From positions 155,704 through 219,703 of the forward strand of contig NZ_LGCL01000026.1 in NCBI RefSeq assembly GCF_001306115.1: DNA of 64,000 nucleotides, given 5' to 3'. The stretch is from Ornatilinea apprima (lineage in GTDB: Bacteria > Chloroflexota > Anaerolineae > Anaerolineales > Anaerolineaceae). Both the position numbers and the translations under genes were made by a program. Positions within the stretch are counted from its first letter, which is position 1, and every line of letters starts with the position of its first letter. Shown piece by piece: positions 14,329 through 23,694 of the stretch. The notes beneath the pieces were generated by a model, which was not told the DNA's origin, ran no database searches, and saw nothing but the letters and a program-made list of their open reading frames with translations.

Positions 14329-16701
14329 ATGACCGAAACCACCCCTACCGCCGAACCAACCCCCAAACCCAATTTCTTCAAACGCCTCGGCGGTGCCATC
14401 TCCTCCGTCTGGCAGGCGGTCAAACCCCAGCCCCAAGATTGGAAAGGCGCCGCCGCCGGTCTGCTCTGCGCCGCCGGGCTGGCCTTTCTGGCCTTCCTGC
14501 TCCTGGAGTCCAACCCCGCCCAGGCCTGGTACGTTTTCCCTGGTTTGCTGCTCGCCATGCTGCTGCTGACTTTCCTCAGCACCATGCTGGTCGACCTGCT
14601 CCTCGGCTGGGCCAACGCCGTACCGCGCCATTTCCGCCTGGCCGCCTTTGCCGCGCTGATCCTCTTCGCCCTGGCGCTGATGAACGTCTCCAACCAACCC
14701 GCCCCGCTGATCGCCGCCTTCGCGCTCTGCCTGCTGGCTCCTTCCCTGCTGGGCGCGGCGCTGCACACCCTCTTCAGCGGGCGCTTTGCCAGCCACCCCC
14801 TGCCGCGGAAAATCACCACCCTGCTGGCGCTGGCGCTTGGGCTGGCGGGCATTGGCCTGGTGCTCTTCACCCTGCTCGTCCCCGGCAAGCCGGTCCCCGC
14901 GCCGGTCAACGCCGCCGCACAGTCCCCCGCCCCGGCCGCCCTGTCCCTGCCAAACCCCTCGCAGCCCGGCAGCTACCCCGTGCTCACCCTCACCTACGGC
15001 AGCGGGCAAGACCTGCACCGCCCCGAGTTTGGCGAAAACGTCGATCTCACGACCCACTCAGTTGACGGCTCGGCCTTCATCCCCGGTTGGAACGGTCCGC
15101 TGGGCTGGTTCCAGAAGCAGTATTGGGGCTTCGACGTAAAAACCTTGCCGCTCAACGGGCGCGTCTGGTACCCCGACGGCCCAGGCCCCTTCCCGCTGGT
15201 GCTGGTGGTGCACGGCAACCATGCCGCTGAAGACTTCTCCGACCCCGGCTATGAATATCTCGGCCAGCTGCTCGCCAGCCGCGGTTACATCCTCGCCTCC
15301 GTGGATGAGAACTTCCTCAACGGCAACTGGACCTGCTTCTTCGAAGCGCCCTACTGCAAAGACGAAAACGACGGCCGCGGCTGGCTGCTGCTGGAGCATA
15401 TCCGCCAGTTTAAGCAGTGGAACAGCGCCGCCAACAATCCTTTCCAGGGCAAAGTGGACATGGATGCCATCGCCCTCATCGGCCACTCGCGCGGCGGTGA
15501 AGCCGTCTCGGAAGCGGCGGTCTTCAACCAGCTTCCCTACAACCCAGAGAACGCCAACATCAAATTCGATTACGGCTACAACATCCGCTCGGTGATCGCC
15601 ATCGCCCCGGTTGACAGCCAGTACTGGCCCACCGGCATTGCCACCCCCATTCAGGATGTGAATTACTTGATTCTGCAGGGTTCGCATGACGCCGATGTAA
15701 GCTCTTTCGACGGCTTCCGCACCTTCAAACGCCTCAAATTCACAACAGGTGAAGACCTGTTCAAAGCCGGTCTGTTCATCTACGGCGCCAACCACGGCCA
15801 GTTCAACTCGGAGTGGGGACCCTTCGACCGCGGCGCGGTCTCCAACCAGCTGCTTAACACCGCTGCCCTCCTGCCCACCGCCGAGCAGCAGCAGATCGCC
15901 AAAGTGTATATCTCGGCCTTCCTGGATGCCAGCCTGCGCGGCGGGACCGGCTACCGCGCGCTCTTCGCCGATTACCGCGTTGGCCGCCAGTGGCTGCCCG
16001 ACAGCATCTACCTCAATCTATACGAAACCGCGCGCGATCAGGCAGTGGCCAATTTTGAAGAGGATATCAATCTCACCACCGCCAGCCTGCCCGGCAGCCG
16101 CATCGCCAGTACCTCCCTCACCGTCTGGCGCGAGCAGCTCATGCGCGGCAAATTGTTCAACGACCTCAACACCAGCGCGGTGATTTTGGGCTGGTCCAAA
16201 CAGGATGGCGACTCCAACGCCCTCTACACCATTCAGCTTTCCCAGGGCAGTGAGCTGCAAACTGATGAAAACTCCAGGCTGGTGCTCTCCCTGGCCGACA
16301 CCGGCGAGAACCCCAACCCCAACGGCAGCAGCGCTGAAGAAACCACCCAACCCAACAGCAGCGGCGAAGAAACCACCCCTCAAAGCGAATCCGAACCGCA
16401 AACCCCGCAGCCGATTGACTTCTCGGTCGTCCTGCGCAGCGGAGACGAATCCGCCAGCCTGCCGCTCAGCACCGTCACCGCCCTGCAGCCGCAGTTTGCC
16501 GTCCAACTCACCAAATTTGCCTTCATCGAAGGCGCGCCTGAGAAAGAACCCGTCTTCCAGACCATCGAGATTCCCCTGCAGGCCTTCCTGGCGGTCAACC
16601 CTCGTCTCGACCCCGCCAACCTCAGCGCCATCAGCCTCGTCTTCGACCGCACCCCCGCGGGCGTCATCGCCCTCGAAGAACTTAGCCTGCGCAATCCATA
16701 G
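14329..16701 (+). CDS. membrane-anchored alpha/beta hydrolase
   Basis: 790 residues. After a short cytoplasmic start, about five hydrophobic helices occupy residues 45-185. An extracytoplasmic alpha/beta-hydrolase domain follows from about 220. The oxyanion stretch is VLVVHGNHAAEDF; the nucleophile elbow is GHSRGGEA (Ser387), with Asp454 in GSHDADVS and His489 in YGANHGQF completing a triad. The C-terminal 250 residues contain a Ser/Pro/Glu-rich linker (about 660-695) and beta-rich sequence, perhaps a carbohydrate- or wall-binding domain. AGGAG sits 8 bases before the ATG. Family resemblance is to the dienelactone hydrolase/chlorophyllase type; substrate unknown. Confidence 0.8.
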   Translation: MTETTPTAEPTPKPNFFKRLGGAISSVWQAVKPQPQDWKGAAAGLLCAAGLAFLAFLLLESNPAQAWYVFPGLLLAMLLLTFLSTMLVDLLLGWANAVPRHFRLAAFAALILFALALMNVSNQPAPLIAAFALCLLAPSLLGAALHTLFSGRFASHPLPRKITTLLALALGLAGIGLVLFTLLVPGKPVPAPVNAAAQSPAPAALSLPNPSQPGSYPVLTLTYGSGQDLHRPEFGENVDLTTHSVDGSAFIPGWNGPLGWFQKQYWGFDVKTLPLNGRVWYPDGPGPFPLVLVVHGNHAAEDFSDPGYEYLGQLLASRGYILASVDENFLNGNWTCFFEAPYCKDENDGRGWLLLEHIRQFKQWNSAANNPFQGKVDMDAIALIGHSRGGEAVSEAAVFNQLPYNPENANIKFDYGYNIRSVIAIAPVDSQYWPTGIATPIQDVNYLILQGSHDADVSSFDGFRTFKRLKFTTGEDLFKAGLFIYGANHGQFNSEWGPFDRGAVSNQLLNTAALLPTAEQQQIAKVYISAFLDASLRGGTGYRALFADYRVGRQWLPDSIYLNLYETARDQAVANFEEDINLTTASLPGSRIASTSLTVWREQLMRGKLFNDLNTSAVILGWSKQDGDSNALYTIQLSQGSELQTDENSRLVLSLADTGENPNPNGSSAEETTQPNSSGEETTPQSESEPQTPQPIDFSVVLRSGDESASLPLSTVTALQPQFAVQLTKFAFIEGAPEKEPVFQTIEIPLQAFLAVNPRLDPANLSAISLVFDRTPAGVIALEELSLRNP

Positions 16702-16730
16702 CGTACCCGCTTGATCTTGATTAATATCTT

Positions 16731-17461
16731 CACCCCTTCCCTGGTTTTACCGGGGAAGGGGTCGGCGCAGCCGGGGGATGGGGTCTCAAGCATCTCCGCA
16801 ACCACGGATTTCGGTAGGGGCTGCATAATATGCAGCCCTCCAACAAACAGTCCACCGCAGCCACCGCATCTTCACCCCTTCCCTGGCTTTCTCGCCGGGG
16901 AAGGGGTCGGCGCAGCCGGGGGATGGGGTCTCAAGCATCTCCGCAACCGCGGATTCCGGTAGGGGTTGCATATTTTGCCGTTCCATCGCAGCCACCGCAT
17001 CTTCACCCCTTCCCTGGCTTTCCCGCCGGGGAAGGGGTCGGCGCAGCCGGGGGATGGGGTCTCAAGCATCTCCGCAACCACGGATTTCGGTAGGGGCTGC
17101 ATAATATGCAGCCCTCCAACAAACAGTCCACCGCAGCCACCGCATCTTCACCCCTTCCCTGGCTTTCTCGCCGGGGAAGGGGTCGGCGCAGCCGGGGGAT
17201 GGGGTCTCAAGCATCTCCGCAACCGCGGATTCCGGTAGGGGTTGCATATTTTGCCGTTCCATCGCAGCCATCGCATCCTCACCCCTTCCCTGGTTTTACC
17301 GGGGAAGGGGTCGGCGCAGCCGGGGGATGGGGTCTCAAGCATCTCCGCAACCGCGGATTCCGGTAGGGGTTGCATATTTTGCCGTTCCATCGCAGCCATC
17401 GCATCCTCACCCCTTCCCTGGTTTTACCGGGGAAGGGGTCGGCGCAGCCGGGGGATGGGGT
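16731..17461. repeat. six-unit tandem array of palindromic GC repeats
   Basis: Units begin with CACCCCTTCCCTGG at 16731, 16873, 17004, 17149, 17280 and 17408. Each has a hairpin CCCCTTCCC/GGGAAGGGG, then GTCGGCGCAGCCGGGGGATG, GGGTCTCAAGCATCTCCGCAA and a variable tail. Tails are of two kinds: a long one containing TGCATAATATGCA (units 1 and 3) and a short one with TTGCATATTTTGCCG (units 2, 4, 5); unit 6 is truncated at TTGGATAA. Units 1-2 and 3-4 therefore form a duplicated dimer of about 275 bases. Short open frames through the array are by-products of the repeat. It is not a CRISPR. Confidence 0.9.
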
Positions 17462-17531
17462 TGGATAAATATTTATTAACAACTCTTTAATTGTCTAAAC
17501 AATCATTATCAAACTGTTAACACATACCCTA

Positions 17532-17559
17532 TTGAAATCTTTCCCCCGCGAGGTATTCT
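17532..17559 (+). promoter_or_regulatory. candidate promoter of the glutamate synthase operon
   Basis: TTGAAA (17532-17537), a 16-base spacer and TATTCT (17554-17559) lie in an AT-rich stretch after the repeat array. A small palindrome, TCAGA-GCGT-TCTGA, follows near 17625. This leaves a leader of about 220 bases before the start codon. No other gene is seen in 17462-17785. Confidence 0.45.
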
Positions 17560-17785
17560 ATACCTTAATATTTTCACCAGAAATTCTTCCGCATCTGGTC
17601 ATTTCTCCCAAATCATCCACAATCAGAGCGTTCTGATTCGGCCCTCACTCGGCCATCAATTCAGCTATTTCATGTCAACGGGTCTTGCCCGCTGGCCGGG
17701 GGAAAGCCATACCACCTTTCATACCAATCAATCCAACCCCACCCGCGGCGCCTGCAAACGTCGCGCGGTGATCTGGAGGCTCAGC

Positions 17786-18892
17786 ATGTGCCGGTTGGCC
17801 GCACTCAAATCCACTCAACCCCTTTCCCCCGTTCTGGCCCTGCGCATGATGCAGGCCATGCAAAAAGGCCACGACAATTCCGGTTTTGCCATGGTCATGC
17901 AAGACCTCGAAGGCGCCTTTGCCGACTTCAAAAAATACCCGCTGCTCTCCATGGCCTGCACCAGCCAGGGGCTGGAAGCCGCCGAAGAAATTCTCGAAAC
18001 CCTCGGCTTCACCCTCAAATTCGACTGGCAGCCCGACACAGTCAGCGCCGCCGGCCTCGACTTTCGCAAGATGCCGCATTACGTCTTCCGCAACTACCGT
18101 TATCCCGAAGCCTTCCAGCAAAAGCCCTTTTCCGAGCAGAAAGCCCTGCTGGTGCAGACCCGCCTGCACTTGCGCCAGGCCCTCGCCGCCATCGACGGCG
18201 GTTTTGTCTACTCCTTCTGGCCGGACGTCCTCACGCTGAAAGAAATTGGTAACCCGTCGGATATCGGCACCTACTTCGATCTGTGGAAGGAAGAATCGCG
18301 TCTCACTGCGCGTGTCATCTCCGCCCAGTGCCGCCAGAACACCAACTACAAAATTGTGCGCTACGCCGCCCACCCCTTCTTTCTGGAAGGTTACACCCTG
18401 ATGGCCAACGGCGAGAACACCAACTACCAACGCAACAAAGAGTTTCAGCAGAATCTGCACCCCGGCTACCTCGGCTTCGAGTCCGATTCGCAGTGCTTCC
18501 TCTATACCCTGCATTACATTCGTGAAAAACTCGCCTGGCCGCTCAAATATTACAAGCACGTCATCACTCCCCTGCCCTTTGAAGAGATGCGCGCCCGCCC
18601 CGACGCCGACATCCTCCTGCGCGTGCGCCAGGCTTGCTCGCACCTCGAGATCAACGGTCCCAACACTATCATTTTCGTGCTCCCCGCCGGCGAGATGGGC
18701 CTGGTCACCGACGCCAAAAAGCTGCGCCCGGTGGTGATTGGCCGCCACGAAGAGAAAGTCATTACCGCCTCTGAAGTTTGCGGGGTGGATATGGTTATTC
18801 CCCAGCGCGACCCGGCCAGCGACATCTACCCATCTGAGCGAGAAATGCTGCTCATTAACAACCAGTTGGAGATCGAACAATGGATTCAATAG
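17786..18892 (+). CDS. glutamate synthase, class II glutamine amidotransferase subunit
   Basis: 368 residues from ATG 17786, chosen because GGAGG (17775-17779) is 6 bases upstream and because this start makes Cys2 (MCRLAAL) the N-terminal nucleophile of an Ntn-type glutaminase. Supporting motifs are HDNSGFAMV, the ANGENTNYQRN equivalent of the NGEI loop, and a GFESDSQC segment. It hydrolyses glutamine and should feed ammonia to the synthase encoded next; the two genes overlap by 13 bases. In classical GltB this domain is fused to the synthase; here it is separate, as in archaeal-type split enzymes. Confidence 0.88.
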   Translation: MCRLAALKSTQPLSPVLALRMMQAMQKGHDNSGFAMVMQDLEGAFADFKKYPLLSMACTSQGLEAAEEILETLGFTLKFDWQPDTVSAAGLDFRKMPHYVFRNYRYPEAFQQKPFSEQKALLVQTRLHLRQALAAIDGGFVYSFWPDVLTLKEIGNPSDIGTYFDLWKEESRLTARVISAQCRQNTNYKIVRYAAHPFFLEGYTLMANGENTNYQRNKEFQQNLHPGYLGFESDSQCFLYTLHYIREKLAWPLKYYKHVITPLPFEEMRARPDADILLRVRQACSHLEINGPNTIIFVLPAGEMGLVTDAKKLRPVVIGRHEEKVITASEVCGVDMVIPQRDPASDIYPSEREMLLINNQLEIEQWIQ

Positions 18893-20607
18893 ACCCTTTT
18901 CAGCGACCCAACCTGACCATGAAAGTCCCCGGCCGTGAGGGCAGCCTCAGTCTGGCCTCCGCCTTCTCGATTCAACCCACCTACGTCCGCGACACCCACC
19001 TGATCGATTTCCCCTGGAAAATTGAATGGAACCCCGAAACCTGCATCCGCTGCGGATCGTGCGTCTCCACCTGCACCTTTGGCGCCATCCGCCCGCACCT
19101 GCAGCGCGTCAAGCGCACCCTCAGCTCCGGCACCTCTCCCGAACCAGTTGCCAACGCCGAAGTGGTGATGACCATCAAGCAGGTCGCCAACCCCAAGCGC
19201 ACCTGCCGCGGCTGTATGATGTGCGTCAAAGTCTGCCCAACTGCCTCCATCAAGCCTGTCTTCAATGAACACAACACCTTCAGCCTCATCGCCCGCCGCG
19301 GCGGGTCTTCGCTCAAGCGCGGCGGCCGCGGACACAACATTCCCACCCACGTTTTTGACGAAATCAAAGTCGGGCGCATCAGCCAGATGACCGACCCCTC
19401 TCTCGATGCCGCCCGCCACACCTTCGACATGCTCACCCCGCTCGGCCGCGGCCTGGGACCAGACGAGCTGCCTTTTCAAGTGGATGAAAACGGCAATCTT
19501 ACCCAGCAGGGCTTCACCCCACCCATCCGTTGGATTTACCCGGTCATGATCGGCGATATGTCCATCGGCGCGCTCTCCTGGCGCATGTGGGAAGCCCTTG
19601 CTCTGGCCATCACCTACCTCAACGAAGAGCTGGGCATGCCCGTGCGCATGAGCTCCGGCGAGGGCGGCATGCCCATGCGCCTGCTCACCTCCGAATACCT
19701 CAAATACTTCATCCTGCAAATCGGCTCCGGGCACTTCGGCTGGAACCGCATCATTCAAGCCATGCCCCACATGGTTACCGACCCGGCCGCGGTCTTGATC
19801 AAAATCGGCCAGGGCGCTAAGCCTGGCGACGGCGGTCTGCTGCCCGCCGAAAAAGTGGCCCGCCACATTCAATCCATCCGCGGCGTGCCGCGCGCCGACC
19901 TGATGAGCCCGCCCAATCATCAGGGGCTTTACTCCATCGAAGAGAGCGTGCAGAAGATGTTCCTCTCCATGAACGCCGCCTTCAAATTCCGCGTCCCGGT
20001 GGGTATCAAGGTCTCGGCCAGCTCAACCACCGTGCCGGTCTTCAACAACCTGGTGCGCGACCCCTACCAGATCGTTGGCGGCTTCTTCATTGACGGCATT
20101 CAGGGCGGCACCGGAGCGGCCTACCAGGTCAGCCTCGATCACACCGGCTACCCCAGCCTGAGCAAACTGCGCGACTGTTACCTGGAAGCCGCCAGCCAGG
20201 GTCGCCAGGGGCAGATTCCCCTCTTCGTCGGCGGCGGGTTTGGCGCGTCCGGCGAGCTGGCCGCCGACGCCTTCAAAGCCATCTGCCTGGGCGCCAACGG
20301 CGTCTTTGCCGCGCGCATCTTCCTCCAGTTGGCGGGCTGCGTGGGCAACGAGAAGGGCCGCTGCAACGCCTGCAACACCGATAAATGCCCGGCCGGCATC
20401 TGCACGCAAGACCCGCGCCTGGTCGCCCGCCTGGATGTGGACGCCGTTGCCGAGCGAGTGGTCAATTACTTCGTCGCCCTGGATATGGAGCTGAAAAAGC
20501 TCATGGCGCCCATCGGCAACTCCAGCCTGCCCATCGGCCGCAGTGACGCGCTCATCTCGCTCAACAAAGACGTCGCCGACCGCCTGCAAATCGCCTACGC
20601 CTGCTGA
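18880..20607 (+). CDS. glutamate synthase FMN/Fe-S catalytic subunit (GltB2-like)
   Basis: 575 residues. Two N-terminal 4Fe-4S motifs (CIRCGSCVSTC at 55-65 and CRGCMMCVKVC near 108-118) precede a glutamate-synthase central domain with FMN. Its landmarks are SSGEGGMPMRL, KIGQGAKPGDGGLLP, MSPPNHQGLYSIE, GIQGGTGAAY and VGGGFGASGE. The C-terminal cysteines of CVGNEKGRCNACNTDKCPAG fit the 3Fe-4S site of GOGAT. It converts 2-oxoglutarate plus ammonia to glutamate using electrons passed through the clusters. Start overlaps the amidotransferase gene; the next gene is 21 bases on. Confidence 0.9.
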   Translation: MDSIDPFQRPNLTMKVPGREGSLSLASAFSIQPTYVRDTHLIDFPWKIEWNPETCIRCGSCVSTCTFGAIRPHLQRVKRTLSSGTSPEPVANAEVVMTIKQVANPKRTCRGCMMCVKVCPTASIKPVFNEHNTFSLIARRGGSSLKRGGRGHNIPTHVFDEIKVGRISQMTDPSLDAARHTFDMLTPLGRGLGPDELPFQVDENGNLTQQGFTPPIRWIYPVMIGDMSIGALSWRMWEALALAITYLNEELGMPVRMSSGEGGMPMRLLTSEYLKYFILQIGSGHFGWNRIIQAMPHMVTDPAAVLIKIGQGAKPGDGGLLPAEKVARHIQSIRGVPRADLMSPPNHQGLYSIEESVQKMFLSMNAAFKFRVPVGIKVSASSTTVPVFNNLVRDPYQIVGGFFIDGIQGGTGAAYQVSLDHTGYPSLSKLRDCYLEAASQGRQGQIPLFVGGGFGASGELAADAFKAICLGANGVFAARIFLQLAGCVGNEKGRCNACNTDKCPAGICTQDPRLVARLDVDAVAERVVNYFVALDMELKKLMAPIGNSSLPIGRSDALISLNKDVADRLQIAYAC

Positions 20608-20628
20608 CCGGCTGTGAGGAACCGAGCC

Positions 20629-22953
20629 ATGAACCACGAATTCAAAATCTCCACCTACCAGAATAACCAGCGTGTCTCCACCCGCGACATGCTGCAGCAG
20701 ATCTATGCCGCTCTGCAGAACGGCGTCACCGAATTCGAAATTGACGCTTCCGGCCAGCACAACATCGGCGGCCCACTGTGGAGCCCCGACGGCGAAGAGC
20801 TGCACTTCACCGTGCGCCACCCCGGTCAACGCGTCGGTTCGATGGGCATGCCCGGAACCCACATCCGCGTCGAAGGCTCAGCCCCCGCCGACGTAGGCTG
20901 GCTCAACGCCGGCGCGTCCATCACCGTTTTGGGTGACGGCGGCGACACCACCGGCCACTGCGCCGCGGGCGGTGTCATCTACATTGCCGGGCGCGCCGGA
21001 ACCCGCACCGGCTCGCTGATGAAGTTCGACCCCGATTATCCCGCCCCGCAGCTCTGGGTGCTCAAAAACACCGGTTCCTTCTCATTTGAATTTATGGGTG
21101 GCGGGTACGCCATCGTCTGCGGCCTGGGCTGCGAAGACCTGCCCTCGGTCATTGGCGACCATTCTTGCGCTGGCATGGTCGGCGGCGTGGTCTATGTTCG
21201 CGGCCCGGTCAGCGGATTGCCCGACTCAGTGGTACGGACTCAACTGAATGAAGAAGACTGGCAGTTTCTGGGCGAGGGCATACCGCGGTTCCTTGAAGCC
21301 ATTGGCCAGCCCGACCTGCTGCCAACACTGCTCAACCGGGCAGAGTGGCAAAAAATCACAGCCAAACCCGCCGGCGTCGCCCACCACACACATCTCAGCG
21401 TCGAAGAATTCCGCGCCACGCGCTGGATCAGCGGCGGCCTGTTTGGCGATGTGGTCGAAGACCACGGCAAAGTCATCCCCCTTGTTTCCACCGGCAGCTT
21501 CCGCGCCTATTCGCCGGTGTGGAGCAATGCCGAATATGCCGCCCCTTGCGAATACGCCTGCCCGGCGGGCATCCCCACCCAGCAGCGCATTCACCTGCTG
21601 CGCAAAGGAAAAATCCGGGAAGCGCTGGAGCTGGTTCTTCAATACAGTCCCTTCCCTGCCTCGGTGTGCGGCAGCGCCTGCCCCAATCCCTGCATGACCG
21701 CCTGCTCCCGCGGCGCGATTGATTACCCCATCCTGATCAACGAACTCGGCCGCCGCTCCCTCGAAATCCCCGCGCCCGAACCGGTCTGGCCGCTCAATAA
21801 ACACATCGCCGTTATCGGCTCCGGGGTGGGCGGCCTCTCAGCGGCCTGGCAATTGGCTCTCAAAGGCTACAAAGTCACCATCTACGAGCGCTCCACCTCT
21901 CTGGGCGGCAAAATGTTCCACGCCATCCCCCACGACCGCCTGGAGAAAGACGTGGTGATGAAAGAAATCCGCCGCATTCTCAGCCTGGGGGTCAAGGTGG
22001 AATACGGGGTTGATGTAACCCCGCAGAGATTCAACGAAATCTATGCCGCCTCCGATGGTGTGATCGTTGCCACCGGCGCGCACTCCCCGCGCAGCATGAA
22101 CTTCTCCGGCTCCGAGCACACCTATTCCGCCCTCGATTACCTCACCAGTGTCAATCAATCCGATACGCTCATTTCCGTGCGCGACAAATCGGTGGTGGTG
22201 GTCGGCGCGGGTGATGTGGGCATGGACGTGTGCTGCACCGCCTGGAAAGAAGGCGCGCGCAGTGTAACCGCCATCGACATTCAAAAACCCGCCTCCTCGC
22301 CCCGCGAACTGCAAGCCGCCCTGAAGAAAGGCACGCAAATTCTCTGGCCGCGCGAGATCAGCAGCTACCACAACCGCAAACTCACCTTCAAAGATCACGA
22401 CCCGCTCTACGCCGATGTGGTCATTCTCTGCATTGGTGAGATTCCCGACACCGAATTCGTTCCCGAATTTCTTCCCCGCGTACGCGGCAAGTGGCTGGCC
22501 GTGGACGAATGCGGCCGCACCAGCGACCCCAAGATCTACGCCATTGGCGACGTGGTCAGGCCCGGTCTGCTGGCCGAAGCCATCGGCGCCGGGCGCATTG
22601 CCGCCCTCACTCTCGATGCCAGCCTGCGCGGCGAAGTGTTTGAAACCCGGCGTAAAACACAAATCCCGCGTGACTATCTGGAACTGATTTACTTCCCGCC
22701 GCGTGTCTCGCCGCCCAAAGACCCGCTTTCCGAAGCCGATCGCTGTATCTCTTGCGGCACCTGCCGAGACTGCCAGATTTGCGTGCATATCTGTGAGCAG
22801 CAGGCCATCTCGCGCCACGAAAACCTGGACGGCAGTGTGGAATACCGCGTTGACGACGAGCGCTGTATTGGCTGTGGATTCTGCGCAGCGGCCTGTCCCT
22901 GCGGAATTTGGGGCATGGTTCCCAATTTAATCGGTGGCAAAGAACGCGAATAA
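20629..22953 (+). CDS. GXGXG domain - GltD-like oxidoreductase - ferredoxin fusion
   Basis: 774 residues from ATG 20629, with GAGGA 8 bases upstream; GTG 20614 is a weaker alternative. Residues 1-250 are the GXGXG beta-helix domain that forms the C-terminal part of GltB. From about 300 comes a GltD-like part: an Fe-S N-terminal helical domain (CEYACPAGIPTQ, CGSACPNPC), FAD-binding VIGSGVGGLSAAW and NAD(P)-binding VVVGAGDVGMD. The end has two ferredoxin clusters (CISCGTCRDCQIC... and CIGCGFCAAACPCG). It should pass NAD(P)H electrons to the synthase. A terminator-like hairpin follows. Confidence 0.88.
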   Translation: MNHEFKISTYQNNQRVSTRDMLQQIYAALQNGVTEFEIDASGQHNIGGPLWSPDGEELHFTVRHPGQRVGSMGMPGTHIRVEGSAPADVGWLNAGASITVLGDGGDTTGHCAAGGVIYIAGRAGTRTGSLMKFDPDYPAPQLWVLKNTGSFSFEFMGGGYAIVCGLGCEDLPSVIGDHSCAGMVGGVVYVRGPVSGLPDSVVRTQLNEEDWQFLGEGIPRFLEAIGQPDLLPTLLNRAEWQKITAKPAGVAHHTHLSVEEFRATRWISGGLFGDVVEDHGKVIPLVSTGSFRAYSPVWSNAEYAAPCEYACPAGIPTQQRIHLLRKGKIREALELVLQYSPFPASVCGSACPNPCMTACSRGAIDYPILINELGRRSLEIPAPEPVWPLNKHIAVIGSGVGGLSAAWQLALKGYKVTIYERSTSLGGKMFHAIPHDRLEKDVVMKEIRRILSLGVKVEYGVDVTPQRFNEIYAASDGVIVATGAHSPRSMNFSGSEHTYSALDYLTSVNQSDTLISVRDKSVVVVGAGDVGMDVCCTAWKEGARSVTAIDIQKPASSPRELQAALKKGTQILWPREISSYHNRKLTFKDHDPLYADVVILCIGEIPDTEFVPEFLPRVRGKWLAVDECGRTSDPKIYAIGDVVRPGLLAEAIGAGRIAALTLDASLRGEVFETRRKTQIPRDYLELIYFPPRVSPPKDPLSEADRCISCGTCRDCQICVHICEQQAISRHENLDGSVEYRVDDERCIGCGFCAAACPCGIWGMVPNLIGGKERE

Positions 22954-22989
22954 GTCCTTATTTCGCCAGCATCTCATCTCCTTTCTCCC

Positions 22990-23035
22990 GCCGCGAGTTG
23001 GTTTTTTTCCTAAGACCAGCTCGCGGCACCTTTTC
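22990..23035 (+). terminator. hairpin terminator after the glutamate synthase operon
   Basis: Stem GCCGCGAGTTGGT (22990-23002) with ACCAGCTCGCGGC (23015-23027), one mismatch, a T-rich loop, then ACCTTTTC. Confidence 0.65.
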
Positions 23036-23063
23036 ACGGGCAGGCAGCCCACGCTCCAAAATA

Positions 23064-23072
23064 TGGTATGAT
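23064..23072 (+). promoter_or_regulatory. extended -10 promoter
   Basis: TGG followed by TATGAT (23067-23072), about 25 bases before the next start codon. Confidence 0.45.
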
Positions 23073-23097
23073 CTCTGCAAGGAGGCATGGATTGGCG

Positions 23098-23640
23098 ATG
23101 ACCGACAACGATAAAAGCTGCCTGGCCGCGGCGCTCTTCATCTTTGCCCTGTTCTTCCCCCTGGTGGCTCTGGCGATTGGCTGGATCGGTTGGGATTTCA
23201 AAACCGGCGCGTATGCCGCGCTGGTTACCTTTGGCGTGCTTGCCATCCCGGCCGCGATTCTATTCCTCACCGTGCGCGATCCTTCCGCCTGGGTATCCAG
23301 CCTGCCGCTCCTGCTGGGAACGCTCTACACCATCCTGCCCGATGCCATCCTTGGCGGCGTGGATGACGGCGCGGTTTTCTCCCTCGGCGCGCTGCTTTCC
23401 TTCTTACTCTGGCGCAGAAAAGACGCCAGCCTGCCCACCTGGCTGCTCATTCCCATTGTCATCAGCGCGGCCTACACCTTTCTGGGCGGCTTCATCCCCG
23501 GCCCCTTCGACGAGATTCTGGTCTACCTGGTGAGCGCAGTGGTCAGTTGGATTAAAATGAGCCAGCCCGGCTCCTCCGCCCCCTCCAGCGCCGCTGACAT
23601 CATTGAAGCCGAATGGCGCGACCTCACCCAAAACAAATAG
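23098..23640 (+). CDS. uncharacterised multi-pass membrane protein
   Basis: 180 residues from ATG 23098. AAGGAGG at 23079-23085 is 12 bases away; the TTG at 23092 (spacing 6) may be the true start and would add two residues. About six hydrophobic segments cover residues 8-150, followed by a short soluble tail ending DIIEAEWRDLTQNK. It stands alone, convergent with the next minus-strand pair. No family recognised. Confidence 0.65.
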   Translation: MTDNDKSCLAAALFIFALFFPLVALAIGWIGWDFKTGAYAALVTFGVLAIPAAILFLTVRDPSAWVSSLPLLLGTLYTILPDAILGGVDDGAVFSLGALLSFLLWRRKDASLPTWLLIPIVISAAYTFLGGFIPGPFDEILVYLVSAVVSWIKMSQPGSSAPSSAADIIEAEWRDLTQNK

Positions 23641-23668
23641 AAAAAGCAGGCCGCCGCTGCGCGCCTGC
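23641..23668 (-). terminator. terminator of the 24.6-23.7 kb minus-strand pair
   Basis: Stem GCAGGC (23646-23651) / GCCTGC (23663-23668) with further internal GC pairing. On the minus strand it is followed by five T. Confidence 0.6.
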
Positions 23669-23694
23669 CTCATCCATTTATACCCAGTTTGTGC

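Noticed and set aside
14098..15057. Gly/Gln-rich minus-strand open frame
   Set aside because: Low-complexity shadow of the hydrolase gene.
16731..17461. CRISPR-like periodic repeats
   Set aside because: The units are 128-145 bases, almost entirely identical with no unique spacers, and no cas genes are present; it is a tandem palindromic repeat.
17675..18889. A 404-codon open frame on the minus strand
   Set aside because: It is a shadow of the amidotransferase gene in GC-rich DNA; its translation has no family features and the plus-strand frame has clear catalytic motifs and a ribosome-binding site.
18886..22818. Long minus-strand open frames over the glutamate synthase operon
   Set aside because: Same codon-bias artefact; the plus-strand products have unambiguous Fe-S, FMN and FAD motifs.
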